Assembly: GCF_900105985.1 (NCBI RefSeq)
Contig: NZ_FNUB01000005.1
Coordinates: 1,302,001-1,366,000, forward strand
DNA length: 64,000 nt
Source of the DNA: Tenacibaculum sp. MAR_2010_89
GTDB lineage: Bacteria; Bacteroidota; Bacteroidia; Flavobacteriales; Flavobacteriaceae
Reading direction: 5' to 3'
Of the stretch, positions 32,782 through 42,520 are shown piece by piece (the stretch's first letter is position 1; every line of letters starts with the position of its first letter). Both the position numbers and the translations under genes were made by a program. Below the pieces are notes generated by a model, which saw only the letters and a program-made list of their open reading frames with translations, was not told the DNA's origin and searched no databases.

Positions 32782-35334
32782 TTACTTTTTTATTTGTTGT
32801 GCTCTGTCCATTGTGTCAACTACCATTAATAATTTTTTTAATAATATAGGATTGTAAGTTGGATTGTCATTTAAAAATGCTTGAACTATTGAGTGTGCCT
32901 TCTTCGATGTATAATTACCAACAGAACTTGTTAACCATCTTTTTGGGAAAAATATATCACCGGTTAATTGAATTTCTTCTAAAAGTTCTAAGCATGTTTT
33001 TAGGTGTTTAGTGGCGCTTTCTTGCCTAAGAGGATGATGAATATTAGTTAAAGCAGCTGTAACCCAAGATTCTTTTTCTCTATTTTTAGCTTCTTTTAAG
33101 GAATGCATAAAATTATCACGAATTTTTTCATCTGAAGAAAGAGAAGGAAGTAACCAGGTAAAACGTTCCTTTTTATCTTTATTAGTAATTTTTTCAAGTT
33201 GTTTTGCTAAAATTATATCAGATTCAGGATGCTTATATATAGCTAATTTCATGGCTAAACTCGTTAACTCACTTTCATTTAATGTAAAGTTTTTTGTAGA
33301 AACTTGTCCGCTCCATAATCTATATAAAATTGCAGTACCTCTTTCTTGATAAGCTACTTTTGTAAGTAAATTATATAGTGTCTTTTGTATGTTTTTAGAA
33401 TTTGATTTTGATAATTCGGTAGTAATCATTTTGGTTAAATTAGTACCAGTTTCTATACGTTCATTCTCATTTAAAAATTTCCAAAAGATAGTATTGATAC
33501 TGTTGGTAATATAATTGAGTATTAATTCATTCTTTTCTGAACGTAATCCTGCTAAAAAAGAATACATGGCTGTTTTGATAGGAGTTTTTCCAGAAAGCAT
33601 ATTTTCGAATAAATTAATATAGCTATGCCCTCTAGCAATATCGTTTTTAATTAAAAAAATAGCATCGTTGTTAAAAGGAAAAATACCATAACCAAAACCA
33701 TTATAATTATATATTATTTCTAAAGGTTTAGGAAGTCCAATAGCTTCATTTATAGTAATTGATTGATTGTTTAAATTACATGAAAGTATTTTTACTTCAT
33801 TTGGGTATACTAAACCAATTGAGAATGATTGTTCCCAAATATTTGACGAACCATCTTCTGCTTTTTGTTTAACAGTAAAAGAATCTATTTTTCCATCTTT
33901 ATAGTTAATAGCATCAGATATAATAGGACGTCCTGATGAATTTACCCAAATAGTACTCCATTGAGTAATGTTTTTAGATGAGTTTTTATCAAAGATAGCT
34001 ACAAGTTCATTCCAATCAGCATTACTATTAGCATAAGTAGTAATGTATTCTTGAATTCCTTTTTGAAAGTTGTCTTTTCCTACTAGTAATTCTAATTGTC
34101 GCATCATAATTGGAGCTTTATTGTAGATGATTCTCCCATATAATGAACCTGCATTTTTTAAATTGTCTAAATTTTGACGAATAGGGTTAGTACCTTTGGT
34201 TCTGTCTTCTGAATATGCACTAGGGTAATGAGACATCATAAAATTTAAGTCATGATTAACCTCAGGAAAAACTGGATTCATGATTTTATCAGCCATAAAA
34301 TTTGCAAAAACTTCTTTCATCCAAACATCATTAAACCATCGCATTGTAACTAAATTACCAAACCACATATGAGAAGTTTCATGCGCTATTAATTTTGCTC
34401 GACGTAGTTTACGAGTTTGCGTAGCATTTTTATCTAGAAAAAGTAAGTTTTCTCTATATTGAATAGCACCAGTATGTTCCATACCACCATATTGAAAAGG
34501 AGGGAGGGTTGCGAAATCCATTTTTTGAAAAGGAAAACTGTAGTTAGTATACTTTTCTAAAAAGTTTAATGAGTTTTGGTGAATAGAAAAAATAGCATTT
34601 AAACTTTCATTTATTTTGCTAGGGTTTGTTTCTCTATATAAAAAGCGCATAGGAAATGCACCAGGGTTTTTAATTTCTTCGTTAAACTTACCCGCAACAA
34701 ACGAAAATAAATAAGTACTCATTTTATCAGTTTGTTTAAAGTGATGTTCTGAAAAATCACCTTTAGGAATTACATTCTTTTCAAATGCACCACATAGTAC
34801 TTTCCAGTCTTTAGGAGCTGTAATTGTTAAATTGTAAATTGCTTTAATGTCTGGCTGATCAAAACAAGGAAATAAAGTACTTGCTCTATCTGGCACTAAA
34901 AGGGTGTATAAATATTCTTCGTTTCTGTTTAAAGAAAGTTCGCCAGCATCAAATTCAATTACTATTTTATTAATACCTACTTTCAAAAGAGTTTTGTTTA
35001 TAATTATATGCTCATTTTTATGTAGGATGGAACTAGTAGAATTATTAACGATTATTGATTTTAAATGATTCGTTTTTTCATTGAAATCTAAAACTAAGTC
35101 GTTTTTTATGTTAGTTATATTGAGGGATAAAGATAACTTAGCAGGTATTTTTTCTTCTTTTTTGGATGGTATATGGAAATTTAAATTATAAATAACATCT
35201 TTTATTTGTTTATTTCTAAGCTTAGCTAAGTTTAAAGAAATACCTTTTTCAATATTTTTATTAATGGGCTGTTGTTCTTTATTACAAGAAAAAAACAATA
35301 CCAATAAACTTAAAGAGAGTATGTATTTATTCAT
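32782..35334 (-). CDS. M1 family metallopeptidase, lipoprotein
   Basis: Zinc aminopeptidase of the APN type, 850 residues. The signal peptide ends in a lipobox (L-F-F-S-C-N-K). The exopeptidase motif G-G-M-E-H replaces GAMEN. Zinc site H-E-T-S-H followed 18 residues later by Glu (H-E-x-x-H-x18-E, reads M-K-E-V-F). The C-terminal part is helical, ERAP-like. Probably periplasmic or outer-membrane anchored and used in peptide breakdown. A second, unrelated-length M1 gene lies at 56556. Confidence 0.93.
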   Translation of the reverse strand: MNKYILSLSLLVLFFSCNKEQQPINKNIEKGISLNLAKLRNKQIKDVIYNLNFHIPSKKEEKIPAKLSLSLNITNIKNDLVLDFNEKTNHLKSIIVNNSTSSILHKNEHIIINKTLLKVGINKIVIEFDAGELSLNRNEEYLYTLLVPDRASTLFPCFDQPDIKAIYNLTITAPKDWKVLCGAFEKNVIPKGDFSEHHFKQTDKMSTYLFSFVAGKFNEEIKNPGAFPMRFLYRETNPSKINESLNAIFSIHQNSLNFLEKYTNYSFPFQKMDFATLPPFQYGGMEHTGAIQYRENLLFLDKNATQTRKLRRAKLIAHETSHMWFGNLVTMRWFNDVWMKEVFANFMADKIMNPVFPEVNHDLNFMMSHYPSAYSEDRTKGTNPIRQNLDNLKNAGSLYGRIIYNKAPIMMRQLELLVGKDNFQKGIQEYITTYANSNADWNELVAIFDKNSSKNITQWSTIWVNSSGRPIISDAINYKDGKIDSFTVKQKAEDGSSNIWEQSFSIGLVYPNEVKILSCNLNNQSITINEAIGLPKPLEIIYNYNGFGYGIFPFNNDAIFLIKNDIARGHSYINLFENMLSGKTPIKTAMYSFLAGLRSEKNELILNYITNSINTIFWKFLNENERIETGTNLTKMITTELSKSNSKNIQKTLYNLLTKVAYQERGTAILYRLWSGQVSTKNFTLNESELTSLAMKLAIYKHPESDIILAKQLEKITNKDKKERFTWLLPSLSSDEKIRDNFMHSLKEAKNREKESWVTAALTNIHHPLRQESATKHLKTCLELLEEIQLTGDIFFPKRWLTSSVGNYTSKKAHSIVQAFLNDNPTYNPILLKKLLMVVDTMDRAQQIKK

Positions 35335-35386
35335 AATTTAAGTATAGTAGTTCGTGTTGAGGTTGTTTGTTTAAAAAGTAAAAATA

Positions 35387-35422
35387 AAAAAAAAGGTTTA
35401 GCAATTACTAAACCTTTTTTTT
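35387..35422 (-). terminator. terminator of trxA
   Basis: AAAAAAAAGGTTTAG / CTAAACCTTTTTTTT inverted repeat, 20 bp after the trxA stop on the minus strand. Confidence 0.88.
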
Positions 35423-35442
35423 ATAATTAGTAAAATTAACTA

Positions 35443-35760
35443 CTATAAGTTAGCGTCAATTTTATCTGTATATGTTTTTTTAGGAGCTGCACCTACTTGT
35501 TTGTCAACTACTTCTCCGTTTTTGAAAATTAATACAGTAGGGATGTTTCTTACCCCGTATTTAGCAGCAAACTCTTGGTTAGCGTCAACATCAACTTTAC
35601 CAACAACTGCTTTACCTGCGTATTCACCGCTTATTTCATCAACAATAGGAGAAACCATTCTACATGGTCCACACCAAGCTGCCCAAAAATCAACTAATAC
35701 TGGTTTGTCTGATTTTAATACTACTTCTTCAAAAGAAGCATCTGTAATTTCTAATGCCAT
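35443..35760 (-). CDS. trxA: thioredoxin
   Basis: Cytosolic disulfide reductant of 105 residues. Active site W-A-A-W-C-G-P-C-R at the usual position, cis-Pro in R-N-I-P-T-V, and the general thioredoxin pattern V-D-F-W-A. Standalone gene with its own promoter (TTG 35834-35836, 19 nt, TACATTTG 35807-35814 on the minus strand) and own terminator. Confidence 0.97.
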   Translation of the reverse strand: MALEITDASFEEVVLKSDKPVLVDFWAAWCGPCRMVSPIVDEISGEYAGKAVVGKVDVDANQEFAAKYGVRNIPTVLIFKNGEVVDKQVGAAPKKTYTDKIDANL

Positions 35761-35806
35761 TCTATTATATTTTTATTTAGAGGTTATTATTTCTCGTTTA
35801 CTATTA

Positions 35807-35836
35807 CAAATGTAAACAAATATTTTGCCATTTCAA
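35807..35836 (-). promoter_or_regulatory. trxA promoter
   Basis: TTG and TACATTTG with exactly 19-nt spacing, a full match to the flavobacterial -33/-7 pattern, 47 bp before the trxA ATG. Confidence 0.75.
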
Positions 35837-35915
35837 TTTTAAGAAAATTAGTTTTTATTATCACTATATCAATAGTTTTTATTGCTAGTTTGTTTTTTAG
35901 TATCTAAATAATCTT

Positions 35916-36054
35916 TATTTTTGTTCGATAATAATAAGAGGAGAAATTTGTTCTGATTGCAACCTCATTAAAAAATGCTAAAGCAGTATCTACTACTTCT
36001 TTTTGCAGCAATCAAAATAAACTTCTTTCATTCAACATAAAAAAGAAGAAAATT
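35916..36054 (+). promoter_or_regulatory. metK leader: promoter and structured 5' UTR
   Basis: A TATTTTTG -7 box lies at 35916-35923, so the leader is about 125 nt. It contains a 7-bp closing stem TGATTGC (35954-35960) / GCAATCA (36008-36014). Between the arms is a core with GCAACCTCATT and AATGCTAAAGCAG, including a possible TGC-TAAA-GCA hairpin. A second stem CTTCTTT / AAAGAAG (36021-36048) ends 6 nt before the ATG. The GCAACC...TGCTAAA wording recalls SAM-I aptamer cores, but the P4 GGT pairing partner is missing. I call it a candidate SAM-responsive RNA, class undetermined. Confidence 0.5.
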
Positions 36055-37308
36055 ATGCCATATTTTTTTACCTCTGAAAGTGTTTCAGAAGGACATCCTG
36101 ATAAAGTAGCTGATCAAATTTCTGATGCTTTAATAGATAATTTTTTAGCTTTTGACCCTGAGTCTAAAGTAGCTTGTGAAACATTAGTTACAACAGGTCA
36201 AGTGGTATTAGCTGGAGAAGTAAAGTCGAATACGTATTTAGATGTTCAAAAAATAGCTAGAGATGTAATTAACAAAATTGGATATACAAAAGGTGAGTAT
36301 ATGTTTGATGGAAACTCATGTGGAGTTTTATCAGCAATTCACGAACAATCTGATGATATTAATAGAGGTGTAGATAGAGCTAGTAAAGAAGAACAAGGAG
36401 CAGGAGATCAAGGAATGATGTTTGGGTATGCTACTAAAGAAACTGAAAACTATATGCCTTTAGCGTTAGATTTATCGCACTTAATATTAAAGGAATTAGC
36501 GGTTTTACGTAGAGAAAATGATGCAATTGCATATTTACGTCCAGATGCAAAAAGTCAGGTAACTATTGAATATTCTGATAATAATGTACCACAACGTGTT
36601 GAAGCGATTGTTGTTTCTACGCAACATGATGATTTTGCTGATGATGAAGAAATGTTAGCAAAAATTAGAAAAGATATTGTTGATATTTTAATTCCTAGAG
36701 TTAAAGCTCAATTAACACCAGAAATTCAAGCGTTATTTAATGATGATATTAAATATCATATTAATCCTACTGGAAAGTTTGTAATTGGTGGACCTCATGG
36801 TGATACAGGGTTAACTGGACGTAAGATTATTGTAGATACTTATGGAGGAAAAGGAGCACATGGAGGTGGAGCTTTCTCAGGAAAGGATCCTAGTAAAGTA
36901 GATAGATCTGCTGCTTACGCTACGCGTCATATTGCTAAAAATTTAGTAGCTGCTGGTGTAGCTGATGAAGTTTTAGTACAAGTTTCATATGCAATTGGAG
37001 TAGTGGAGCCAATGGGAATTTTTGTAGATACGTATGGTACTGCTAAGGTTAATTTAAATGATGGTGAAGTAGCTAAAAAAGTTTCTGAGATTTTTGATAT
37101 GCGCCCACATGCAATTGAATCTAGATTAAAATTACGTACACCTATGTACAGTGAAACAGCCGCTTATGGGCATATGGGACGTGTAAATGAAGTAGTGTCT
37201 AAAAGTTTTACTCAACCAAATGGTGAAAGTAAAACAATGGACGTAGAGTTATTTACTTGGGAAAAATTAGATTACGTAGCTAAAGTTAAAGAGAGTTTTA
37301 ACTTGTAA
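36055..37308 (+). CDS. metK: S-adenosylmethionine synthetase
   Basis: Makes SAM from methionine and ATP. It has 417 residues, somewhat longer than E. coli MetK (384), as is common in Bacteroidota. Motifs: [11 protein letters not shown] near the N-terminus, [11 protein letters not shown], the P-loop-like [13 protein letters not shown], and [13 protein letters not shown]. Monocistronic, with a long structured leader and a strong terminator. Confidence 0.97.
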   Translation: MPYFFTSESVSEGHPDKVADQISDALIDNFLAFDPESKVACETLVTTGQVVLAGEVKSNTYLDVQKIARDVINKIGYTKGEYMFDGNSCGVLSAIHEQSDDINRGVDRASKEEQGAGDQGMMFGYATKETENYMPLALDLSHLILKELAVLRRENDAIAYLRPDAKSQVTIEYSDNNVPQRVEAIVVSTQHDDFADDEEMLAKIRKDIVDILIPRVKAQLTPEIQALFNDDIKYHINPTGKFVIGGPHGDTGLTGRKIIVDTYGGKGAHGGGAFSGKDPSKVDRSAAYATRHIAKNLVAAGVADEVLVQVSYAIGVVEPMGIFVDTYGTAKVNLNDGEVAKKVSEIFDMRPHAIESRLKLRTPMYSETAAYGHMGRVNEVVSKSFTQPNGESKTMDVELFTWEKLDYVAKVKESFNL

Positions 37309-37333
37309 TAACTTTTAGTAAAAAACTATATAA

Positions 37334-37365
37334 TGAGCCTCAGGATTTCCTGAGGCTTTTTTGTT
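37334..37365 (+). terminator. metK terminator
   Basis: GCCTCAGGA / TCCTGAGGC stem with T-run, 26 bp after the metK stop. Confidence 0.92.
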
Positions 37366-37563
37366 GTTATAGAAATAATTTTTAAAAAGCTGTTTTTATA
37401 TTTTAGATAGTTAAGTTTAAACGTTAATAAAATAGATTGTTTTGTCACTTTTTCTAGAGAAATGATACTTGAATTTTTACGGAAAATCACATTATTTTCT
37501 GCGGACATCACCTTTTTAATAAAGAACCTTATAAATAACTTTGTATATATAATATACTTAATT

Positions 37564-37830
37564 ATGGAGGAGGTAGTTTTTAAAGCGTTATTATTTAATA
37601 CAAAATTTACTAGAATTGAAAATTTTATTCAAGAGGTACTTGATAGCAATAACGATATTACGTATGAAGATGTTAAAGAATCTATATTGAAGCTAGTTTT
37701 ATATCGATTTATAAAAGTTGATAATAATTTATCTCCAGAAAACTGTATTTTAAAAGAAGCCAATTTTTATGAAGCACAACGATTAGGAGGAGTTAATTCG
37801 TGGTTAGAAAAAAAGAGAGCAGTAGCTTAA
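37564..37830 (+). CDS. uncharacterised 88-residue protein
   Basis: ATG at 37564; the frame is open further upstream but only from here does the composition look coding. 88 residues, mainly helical, acidic N-terminal half and basic end (L-E-K-K-R-A-V-A), no signal peptide, no Cys motif apart from a single Cys. A TAACTTTG -7-like box lies at 37536-37543, so it is probably monocistronic. I do not recognise it. It is likely a small cytosolic protein shared by relatives. Confidence 0.65.
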   Translation: MEEVVFKALLFNTKFTRIENFIQEVLDSNNDITYEDVKESILKLVLYRFIKVDNNLSPENCILKEANFYEAQRLGGVNSWLEKKRAVA

Positions 37831-37952
37831 TTCGTTTTAAAATCTATAAAAAACAATTTAAAATTAAAACAATACCTTCTTGAGGTAAGTCATTTTTCTA
37901 TTATATTTCAAGTCACTTCCCAGGAATAAAGTTAAAGGTATAGCTAAAGGAA

Positions 37953-38930
37953 TTAAATTTTACGCTCTACCACGTAATCAATCATTTGCAATAAAGAATC
38001 TTTATAAGTAGAGTTAGGGTAATTATTAAGAATAGCTAATGCTTTATTTTTATAATCATGCATTTTTTGAGTAGTGTATTCTAATCCGCCATTATTTTTA
38101 ACAAAAGTAATTACTTCTTTAACTCGTTTCTTATTCTTGTTATGTTTTTTTACAGAATTAATTAACCAAGCTTTTTCCTTTTTAGAGCAGTTATTTAGCG
38201 TGTAAATTAAAGGTAATGTCATTTTTTGTTCTTTAATGTCAATTCCTGTTGGCTTTCCTATTTTGTCTTCAGTATAGTCAAATAAATCATCTTTAATTTG
38301 AAAAGCGATACCGATATATTCACCAAATTTACGCATTTGTTGTACAGTTTCATTGTTTGCGCCAACAGAAGCAGCACCTATACCACAACAAGCAGCAATT
38401 AGTGTAGCGGTTTTTTGACGTATAATTTCAAAATAAATTTCTTCGGTAATATCTAATTTACGAGCTTTCTCGATCTGTAATAGCTCACCCTCACTCATTT
38501 CTCGAACTGCGATAGAAATAAGTTTTAAAATATCGAAATCTTCATTGTCAATTGAGAGAAGTAATCCTTTTGAAAGTAGAAAATCACCTACTAAAACAGC
38601 AATTTTATTTTTCCATAAAGCATTGATGGAAAAGAAACCTCTTCGACGATTACTGTCATCAACCACATCGTCATGAACTAGCGTAGCAGTATGAATTAAT
38701 TCTACAACTGAAGCACCACGATAAGTTCGTTCATCAAAACCGCCATCAGAAACCATTTTGGCAACTAAGAATACAAACATTGGACGCATTTGTTTTCCTT
38801 TTCGACGAACGATATAATAGGTAATACGGTTTAATAATGGAACTTTAGACAACATGGCATCTTTGAACTTTGTTTCAAAGAGTTCCATTTCTTTTGCTAT
38901 AGGAAGTTTTATTTGCTCTACTGGCTTCAT
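37953..38930 (-). CDS. polyprenyl synthetase family protein
   Basis: Trans-isoprenyl diphosphate synthase. The ATG at 38928-38930 gives 325 residues (M-K-P-V-E-Q-I-K-L-P). The first aspartate-rich motif reads L-V-H-D-D-V-V-D-D, the second D-D-L-F-D-Y, and the G-K-Q-M-R-P substrate site is present. Size and sequence suit an octaprenyl-type synthase for quinone side chains, but chain length is not readable. A TACTTTTG box sits only 10 nt upstream of the ATG, so its mRNA may have a very short leader. Confidence 0.92.
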   Translation of the reverse strand: MKPVEQIKLPIAKEMELFETKFKDAMLSKVPLLNRITYYIVRRKGKQMRPMFVFLVAKMVSDGGFDERTYRGASVVELIHTATLVHDDVVDDSNRRRGFFSINALWKNKIAVLVGDFLLSKGLLLSIDNEDFDILKLISIAVREMSEGELLQIEKARKLDITEEIYFEIIRQKTATLIAACCGIGAASVGANNETVQQMRKFGEYIGIAFQIKDDLFDYTEDKIGKPTGIDIKEQKMTLPLIYTLNNCSKKEKAWLINSVKKHNKNKKRVKEVITFVKNNGGLEYTTQKMHDYKNKALAILNNYPNSTYKDSLLQMIDYVVERKI

Positions 38931-38998
38931 AATAGTGGACAAAAGTAAGAATAAATTAGGGATTGTTTATATTTGAAGAATAAACAATATGCATAACT

Positions 38999-39514
38999 GT
39001 GAAACATTTTTTAGGAGTAGTTTTTTATTTATTTTTTACAATTTCGATTTCAGCGCAAACATCAAAAATATTTCCTGATGATTTTTTAGGAATTTATAAA
39101 GGAGACTTAACTATAAATAGCAAAAGAGGAGTTCAAAAAATACCTATGGAGTTTCATTTGTTAGAAACTAAAACAGAGGGAAAATATGATTACAAGTTAG
39201 TGTATAATGGTCAACCAAGAAATTATACATTAGTTGTAAAAGATAAAATAAAAGGAATCTTTGATATTGACGAAAATAATGGCATTATTTTACCTGTACG
39301 TGTAGTTGGAAATGTTCTATATAGTTTTTTTGAAGTACAAGGAAATATGTTAACTAGTCGTTTGGCTTTTACAGATGATAAGGTTGATTTTGAAATTTTA
39401 TTTACTGCAACTAAAAATAAAATAACTACAGGAAAAGGAACGAAGGAAATACCTTTTGTATATGGATACCCTATTTCAGTTGTTCAGCGAGCTTATTTAA
39501 AAAAGAAAAATTAG
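38999..39514 (+). CDS. secreted protein of unknown function
   Basis: 171 residues from a GTG start, chosen because it gives a good signal peptide (V-V-F-Y-L-F-F-T-I-S-I-S-A-Q). The mature part is beta-rich with no recognisable enzyme motif (D-F-L-G-I-Y-K-G-D-L-T-I). A TATATTTG -7 box lies at 38968-38975, 23 bp upstream. It converges with the membrane protein gene with a 4-bp overlap. Exported, probably periplasmic; function unknown. Confidence 0.72.
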   Translation: MKHFLGVVFYLFFTISISAQTSKIFPDDFLGIYKGDLTINSKRGVQKIPMEFHLLETKTEGKYDYKLVYNGQPRNYTLVVKDKIKGIFDIDENNGIILPVRVVGNVLYSFFEVQGNMLTSRLAFTDDKVDFEILFTATKNKITTGKGTKEIPFVYGYPISVVQRAYLKKKN

Positions 39515-40254
39515 TTAAAACTTCTCACTTTTTTTAGTCGTTTCCAAGCTGCTTTATGTCGTCGTTTATAAAAAGACATAGTTCCTCTATCTAAGCCAAA
39601 GTAAAATAAACTTATTCCAGCTGGAGGATTAGCACTAGGTAAAAAGTTAAGTTTATTAAAGGCAACTGATGGCCATTGCCAACATTCTAAACTAGTTCCT
39701 ATAAGTTCAGTAATTGCTACTACACAATACATAACTAGAAAAAATAAACGCTCTTTAGGATGTTTTCTTAAAAAGTAAAAAACAAAAAAAGTACATACAA
39801 AGCCTAAAATATCATTTTTAAAAATTAAAAAACATAAAGAAAAAGGAATAATAAGTGAAGTACAAAAGACCTCTATTTTTTTTCTATTGTATTTTACTTG
39901 TGACTTTCTGCTAAAATAATATACTAAAAGAAACACGATTGCGTGTCCTGGTGGTATATAATGTGGAATGTTTTTCAAACGGTAGGTATACATGCCTAAA
40001 GTTTTAGAAAAAAGATATTCTCCTGCAATTGCTATAAGTGTAGCATATATTAAAAGTTCTCTTGTTCTAGATGTTGCTTTGTAATATAAAAAGAGAAATA
40101 ATGGAATAATTAATAGCGTAATTATATGTTGGGCATTGTAATAATAATGTTCCGCAATAAATTTACTATCTAAAAAAAGACCTAATGAAATAGCAAAAAA
40201 TAACCATCCTAGGGTTTGTAAAGTTTGACCTAAGAGTGTTTTTGAAAAAATCAT
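39511..40254 (-). CDS. polytopic membrane protein of unknown function
   Basis: 247 residues with about seven hydrophobic segments. Conserved-looking polar residues inside membrane stretches (G-E-Y-L-F-S-K-T-L-G-M-Y-T-Y-R, P-P-G-H-A-I-V-F, E-L-I-G-T-S-L-E-C-W-Q-W-P) suggest an enzyme-like or transport role, and the layout is reminiscent of carotenoid-type membrane proteins, but I cannot assign it. It starts immediately after the rlmN stop with no gap, so both are likely co-transcribed. Confidence 0.72.
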   Translation of the reverse strand: MIFSKTLLGQTLQTLGWLFFAISLGLFLDSKFIAEHYYYNAQHIITLLIIPLFLFLYYKATSRTRELLIYATLIAIAGEYLFSKTLGMYTYRLKNIPHYIPPGHAIVFLLVYYFSRKSQVKYNRKKIEVFCTSLIIPFSLCFLIFKNDILGFVCTFFVFYFLRKHPKERLFFLVMYCVVAITELIGTSLECWQWPSVAFNKLNFLPSANPPAGISLFYFGLDRGTMSFYKRRHKAAWKRLKKVRSFN

Positions 40255-41292
40255 TTACGATTTGTTAGCCAATTGTCCACAAGCGGCATCAATATCTTTT
40301 CCTCTAGAGCGTCTAACATTAACCACAATATCATTCATTTCTAAATTTGAAATATAATTGTTTAAAGCTCTTTCAGAAGCTTGTTGAAATTCGCCATCAT
40401 CAATAGGGTTGTATTCAATTAAATTAACTTTACAAGGAACATATTGACAAAATTTAACTAAGGCATCAATGTCTTCTTTTTTATCATTAATTCCATTCCA
40501 AACTACATATTCGTAGGTTATTGTTTTGTTGGTTTTCTCATACCAATATTCTAAAGATTCTTTTAAATCTTTTAAAGGAAAAGTACTGTTAAAAGGCATG
40601 ATAGAAGTTCTTACTTCATCAATAGCTGAGTGTAATGACACAGCTAAATTAAAACGCACTTCATCATCTGCCATTTTTTTTATAATCTTCGGAACTCCAG
40701 AAGTAGATACAGTTATTCTTCTTGCAGCCATTCCTAATCCTTCAGGTGAAGTAATTTTATCAATAGCTTTAATAACATTGTTATAGTTCATTAAAGGTTC
40801 TCCCATTCCCATAAATACAATGTTTGATAATTTATGGTTGTGGTATAATCTACTTTGCTTATCAATTGCAGCTACCTGATCATAGATTTCATCTGCATTT
40901 AAGTTTCTCATACGTTTTAAACGAGCAGTAGCGCAAAATTTACAATCTAAACTACAACCAACTTGACTAGAAACACAAGCTGTGGTTCTTTTTTCAGTAG
41001 GTATTAAAACAGATTCAACAATTAAACCATCATGTAGTTTTATGGCATTTTTAATGGTGCCGTCTTTACTACGCTGCATGGTATCAACTAAAATATGATT
41101 AATAACAAAATTATCATCTAACATTTTACGTGTTTCTTTAGATAAATTAGTCATGTCATCAAAAGAGTGAGCTACTTTATGCCATAACCATTCATACACT
41201 TGGTTACCACGAAAAGCTTTATCGTTATTTTTTACAAAAAAATCACGTAATTGTTCTTTAGTTAATGCGCGTATGTCTTTTTTCTTACTCAA
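40255..41292 (-). CDS. rlmN: dual-specificity RNA methyltransferase RlmN
   Basis: Radical SAM enzyme that methylates C2 of A2503 in 23S rRNA and A37 in some tRNAs. It has 345 residues. Cluster motif C-S-L-D-C-K-F-C-A, catalytic Cys residues in the R-T-T-A-C-V-S-S-Q-V-G-C stretch and near the C-terminus (D-A-A-C-G-Q-L), and the SAM G-M-G-E-P motif. A TAACTTTG -7-like box is at 41331-41338. Confidence 0.96.
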   Translation of the reverse strand: MSKKKDIRALTKEQLRDFFVKNNDKAFRGNQVYEWLWHKVAHSFDDMTNLSKETRKMLDDNFVINHILVDTMQRSKDGTIKNAIKLHDGLIVESVLIPTEKRTTACVSSQVGCSLDCKFCATARLKRMRNLNADEIYDQVAAIDKQSRLYHNHKLSNIVFMGMGEPLMNYNNVIKAIDKITSPEGLGMAARRITVSTSGVPKIIKKMADDEVRFNLAVSLHSAIDEVRTSIMPFNSTFPLKDLKESLEYWYEKTNKTITYEYVVWNGINDKKEDIDALVKFCQYVPCKVNLIEYNPIDDGEFQQASERALNNYISNLEMNDIVVNVRRSRGKDIDAACGQLANKS

Positions 41293-41343
41293 ACCTATTA
41301 GATTGAAAATTGATTGTTAAAATTTAGTTGCAAAGTTAAACTA

Positions 41344-41378
41344 AAAAACTGGTAACCATTTTTGATTACCAGTTTTCT
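41344..41378 (-). terminator. queA terminator
   Basis: AAAACTGGTAA / TTACCAGTTTT stem with a T-rich tail on the minus strand. Confidence 0.85.
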
Positions 41379-41398
41379 GTTATAATTTATCGTGTTAA

Positions 41399-42448
41399 TT
41401 ATAAAATTAACATTGCATCACCGTAAGTGTAAAACTTATATTTTTCTTTGATAGCTTCTTGATATGCTTCCATCATAAAATCATGACCTGCAAAAGCAGA
41501 GACCATCATTAATAAAGTTGATTTAGGTGTATGGAAGTTTGTAATCATACAGTTAGCAATACTAAAGTCATAAGGAGGGAAAATAAATTTATTTGTCCAT
41601 CCATTGTAATCATTTAATCTGTTGCTAGAAGATACAGAAGATTCTACTGTACGCATTACTGTAGTTCCTACGGCACAAACTTTACGTTTTGTGTTTATTG
41701 CATTGTTAATAGTACTAACACTTTCTTCTGGAATTATAATTTTTTCAGAATCCATTTTATGCTTAGATAAATCTTCAACCTCGACTGGGTTAAAAGTACC
41801 TAAACCAACATGTAAAGTCATTTCTGCAAAATCAATTCCTTTAATTTCTAAACGCTTCATTAAGTGTTTAGAAAAGTGTAATCCAGCAGTTGGTGCAGCT
41901 ACAGCTCCTTCATGTTTTGCAAAAATAGTTTGGTAGCGGTGCTCATCTTCTGGTTCAACATCACGTTTTATATATTTAGGTAAAGGAGTTTCTCCTAATT
42001 CTAATAATTTTTTTCTGAATTCTTCATAAGAACCATCAAATAAGAAACGTAAAGTTCTACCACGAGAGGTTGTATTGTCTATTACCTCAGCAACTAAACT
42101 ATCATCATTACCAAAAAATAATTTATTTCCAATTCTGATTTTACGAGCAGGATCAACTAATACATCCCATAAACGATTTTCAGCATTTAATTCACGTAAT
42201 AAAAATACTTCAATACGAGCTCCTGTTTTTTCTTTATTACCGAACATACGGGCAGGAAATACTTTCGTATTGTTTAACATCATTACATCACCTTCATCAA
42301 AATAATTGATTAAATCTTTAAATAATTTATGTTCAATTTTTTGAGTATCACGGTGTAATACCATTAAACGAGCCTCATCTCTATGTTCTGAAGGATATTC
42401 TGCTAATAATTCTTCTGGTAATTCAAATTCAAAATTTGATAACTTCAT
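41399..42448 (-). CDS. queA: tRNA preQ1(34) S-adenosylmethionine ribosyltransferase-isomerase
   Basis: Adds a cyclopentenediol from SAM to preQ1 in tRNA, the next-to-last queuosine step. It has 349 residues. Motifs: the N-terminal [30 protein letters not shown] and [12 protein letters not shown]. Standalone gene with a good promoter (TATATTTG 42472-42479, TTG at 42501-42503, 21-nt spacing). Confidence 0.96.
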   Translation of the reverse strand: MKLSNFEFELPEELLAEYPSEHRDEARLMVLHRDTQKIEHKLFKDLINYFDEGDVMMLNNTKVFPARMFGNKEKTGARIEVFLLRELNAENRLWDVLVDPARKIRIGNKLFFGNDDSLVAEVIDNTTSRGRTLRFLFDGSYEEFRKKLLELGETPLPKYIKRDVEPEDEHRYQTIFAKHEGAVAAPTAGLHFSKHLMKRLEIKGIDFAEMTLHVGLGTFNPVEVEDLSKHKMDSEKIIIPEESVSTINNAINTKRKVCAVGTTVMRTVESSVSSSNRLNDYNGWTNKFIFPPYDFSIANCMITNFHTPKSTLLMMVSAFAGHDFMMEAYQEAIKEKYKFYTYGDAMLIL

Positions 42449-42471
42449 ATGTAAAATTTTCTAAACGATGG

Positions 42472-42503
42472 CAAATATACAATATCGAAATAGGCGTTGT
42501 CAA
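42472..42503 (-). promoter_or_regulatory. queA promoter
   Basis: Minus-strand TTG and TATATTTG, 21 nt apart, 23 bp before the queA ATG. Confidence 0.65.
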
Positions 42504-42520
42504 GTTAATAACGTATTATT

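Noticed and set aside
35387..35422. Near-identical hairpins at 32733 and 35387 as a mobile repeat
   Set aside because: Each is placed exactly as a gene terminator with a T-run; similarity is limited to the GGTTTAG stem, so simple terminators are the better reading.
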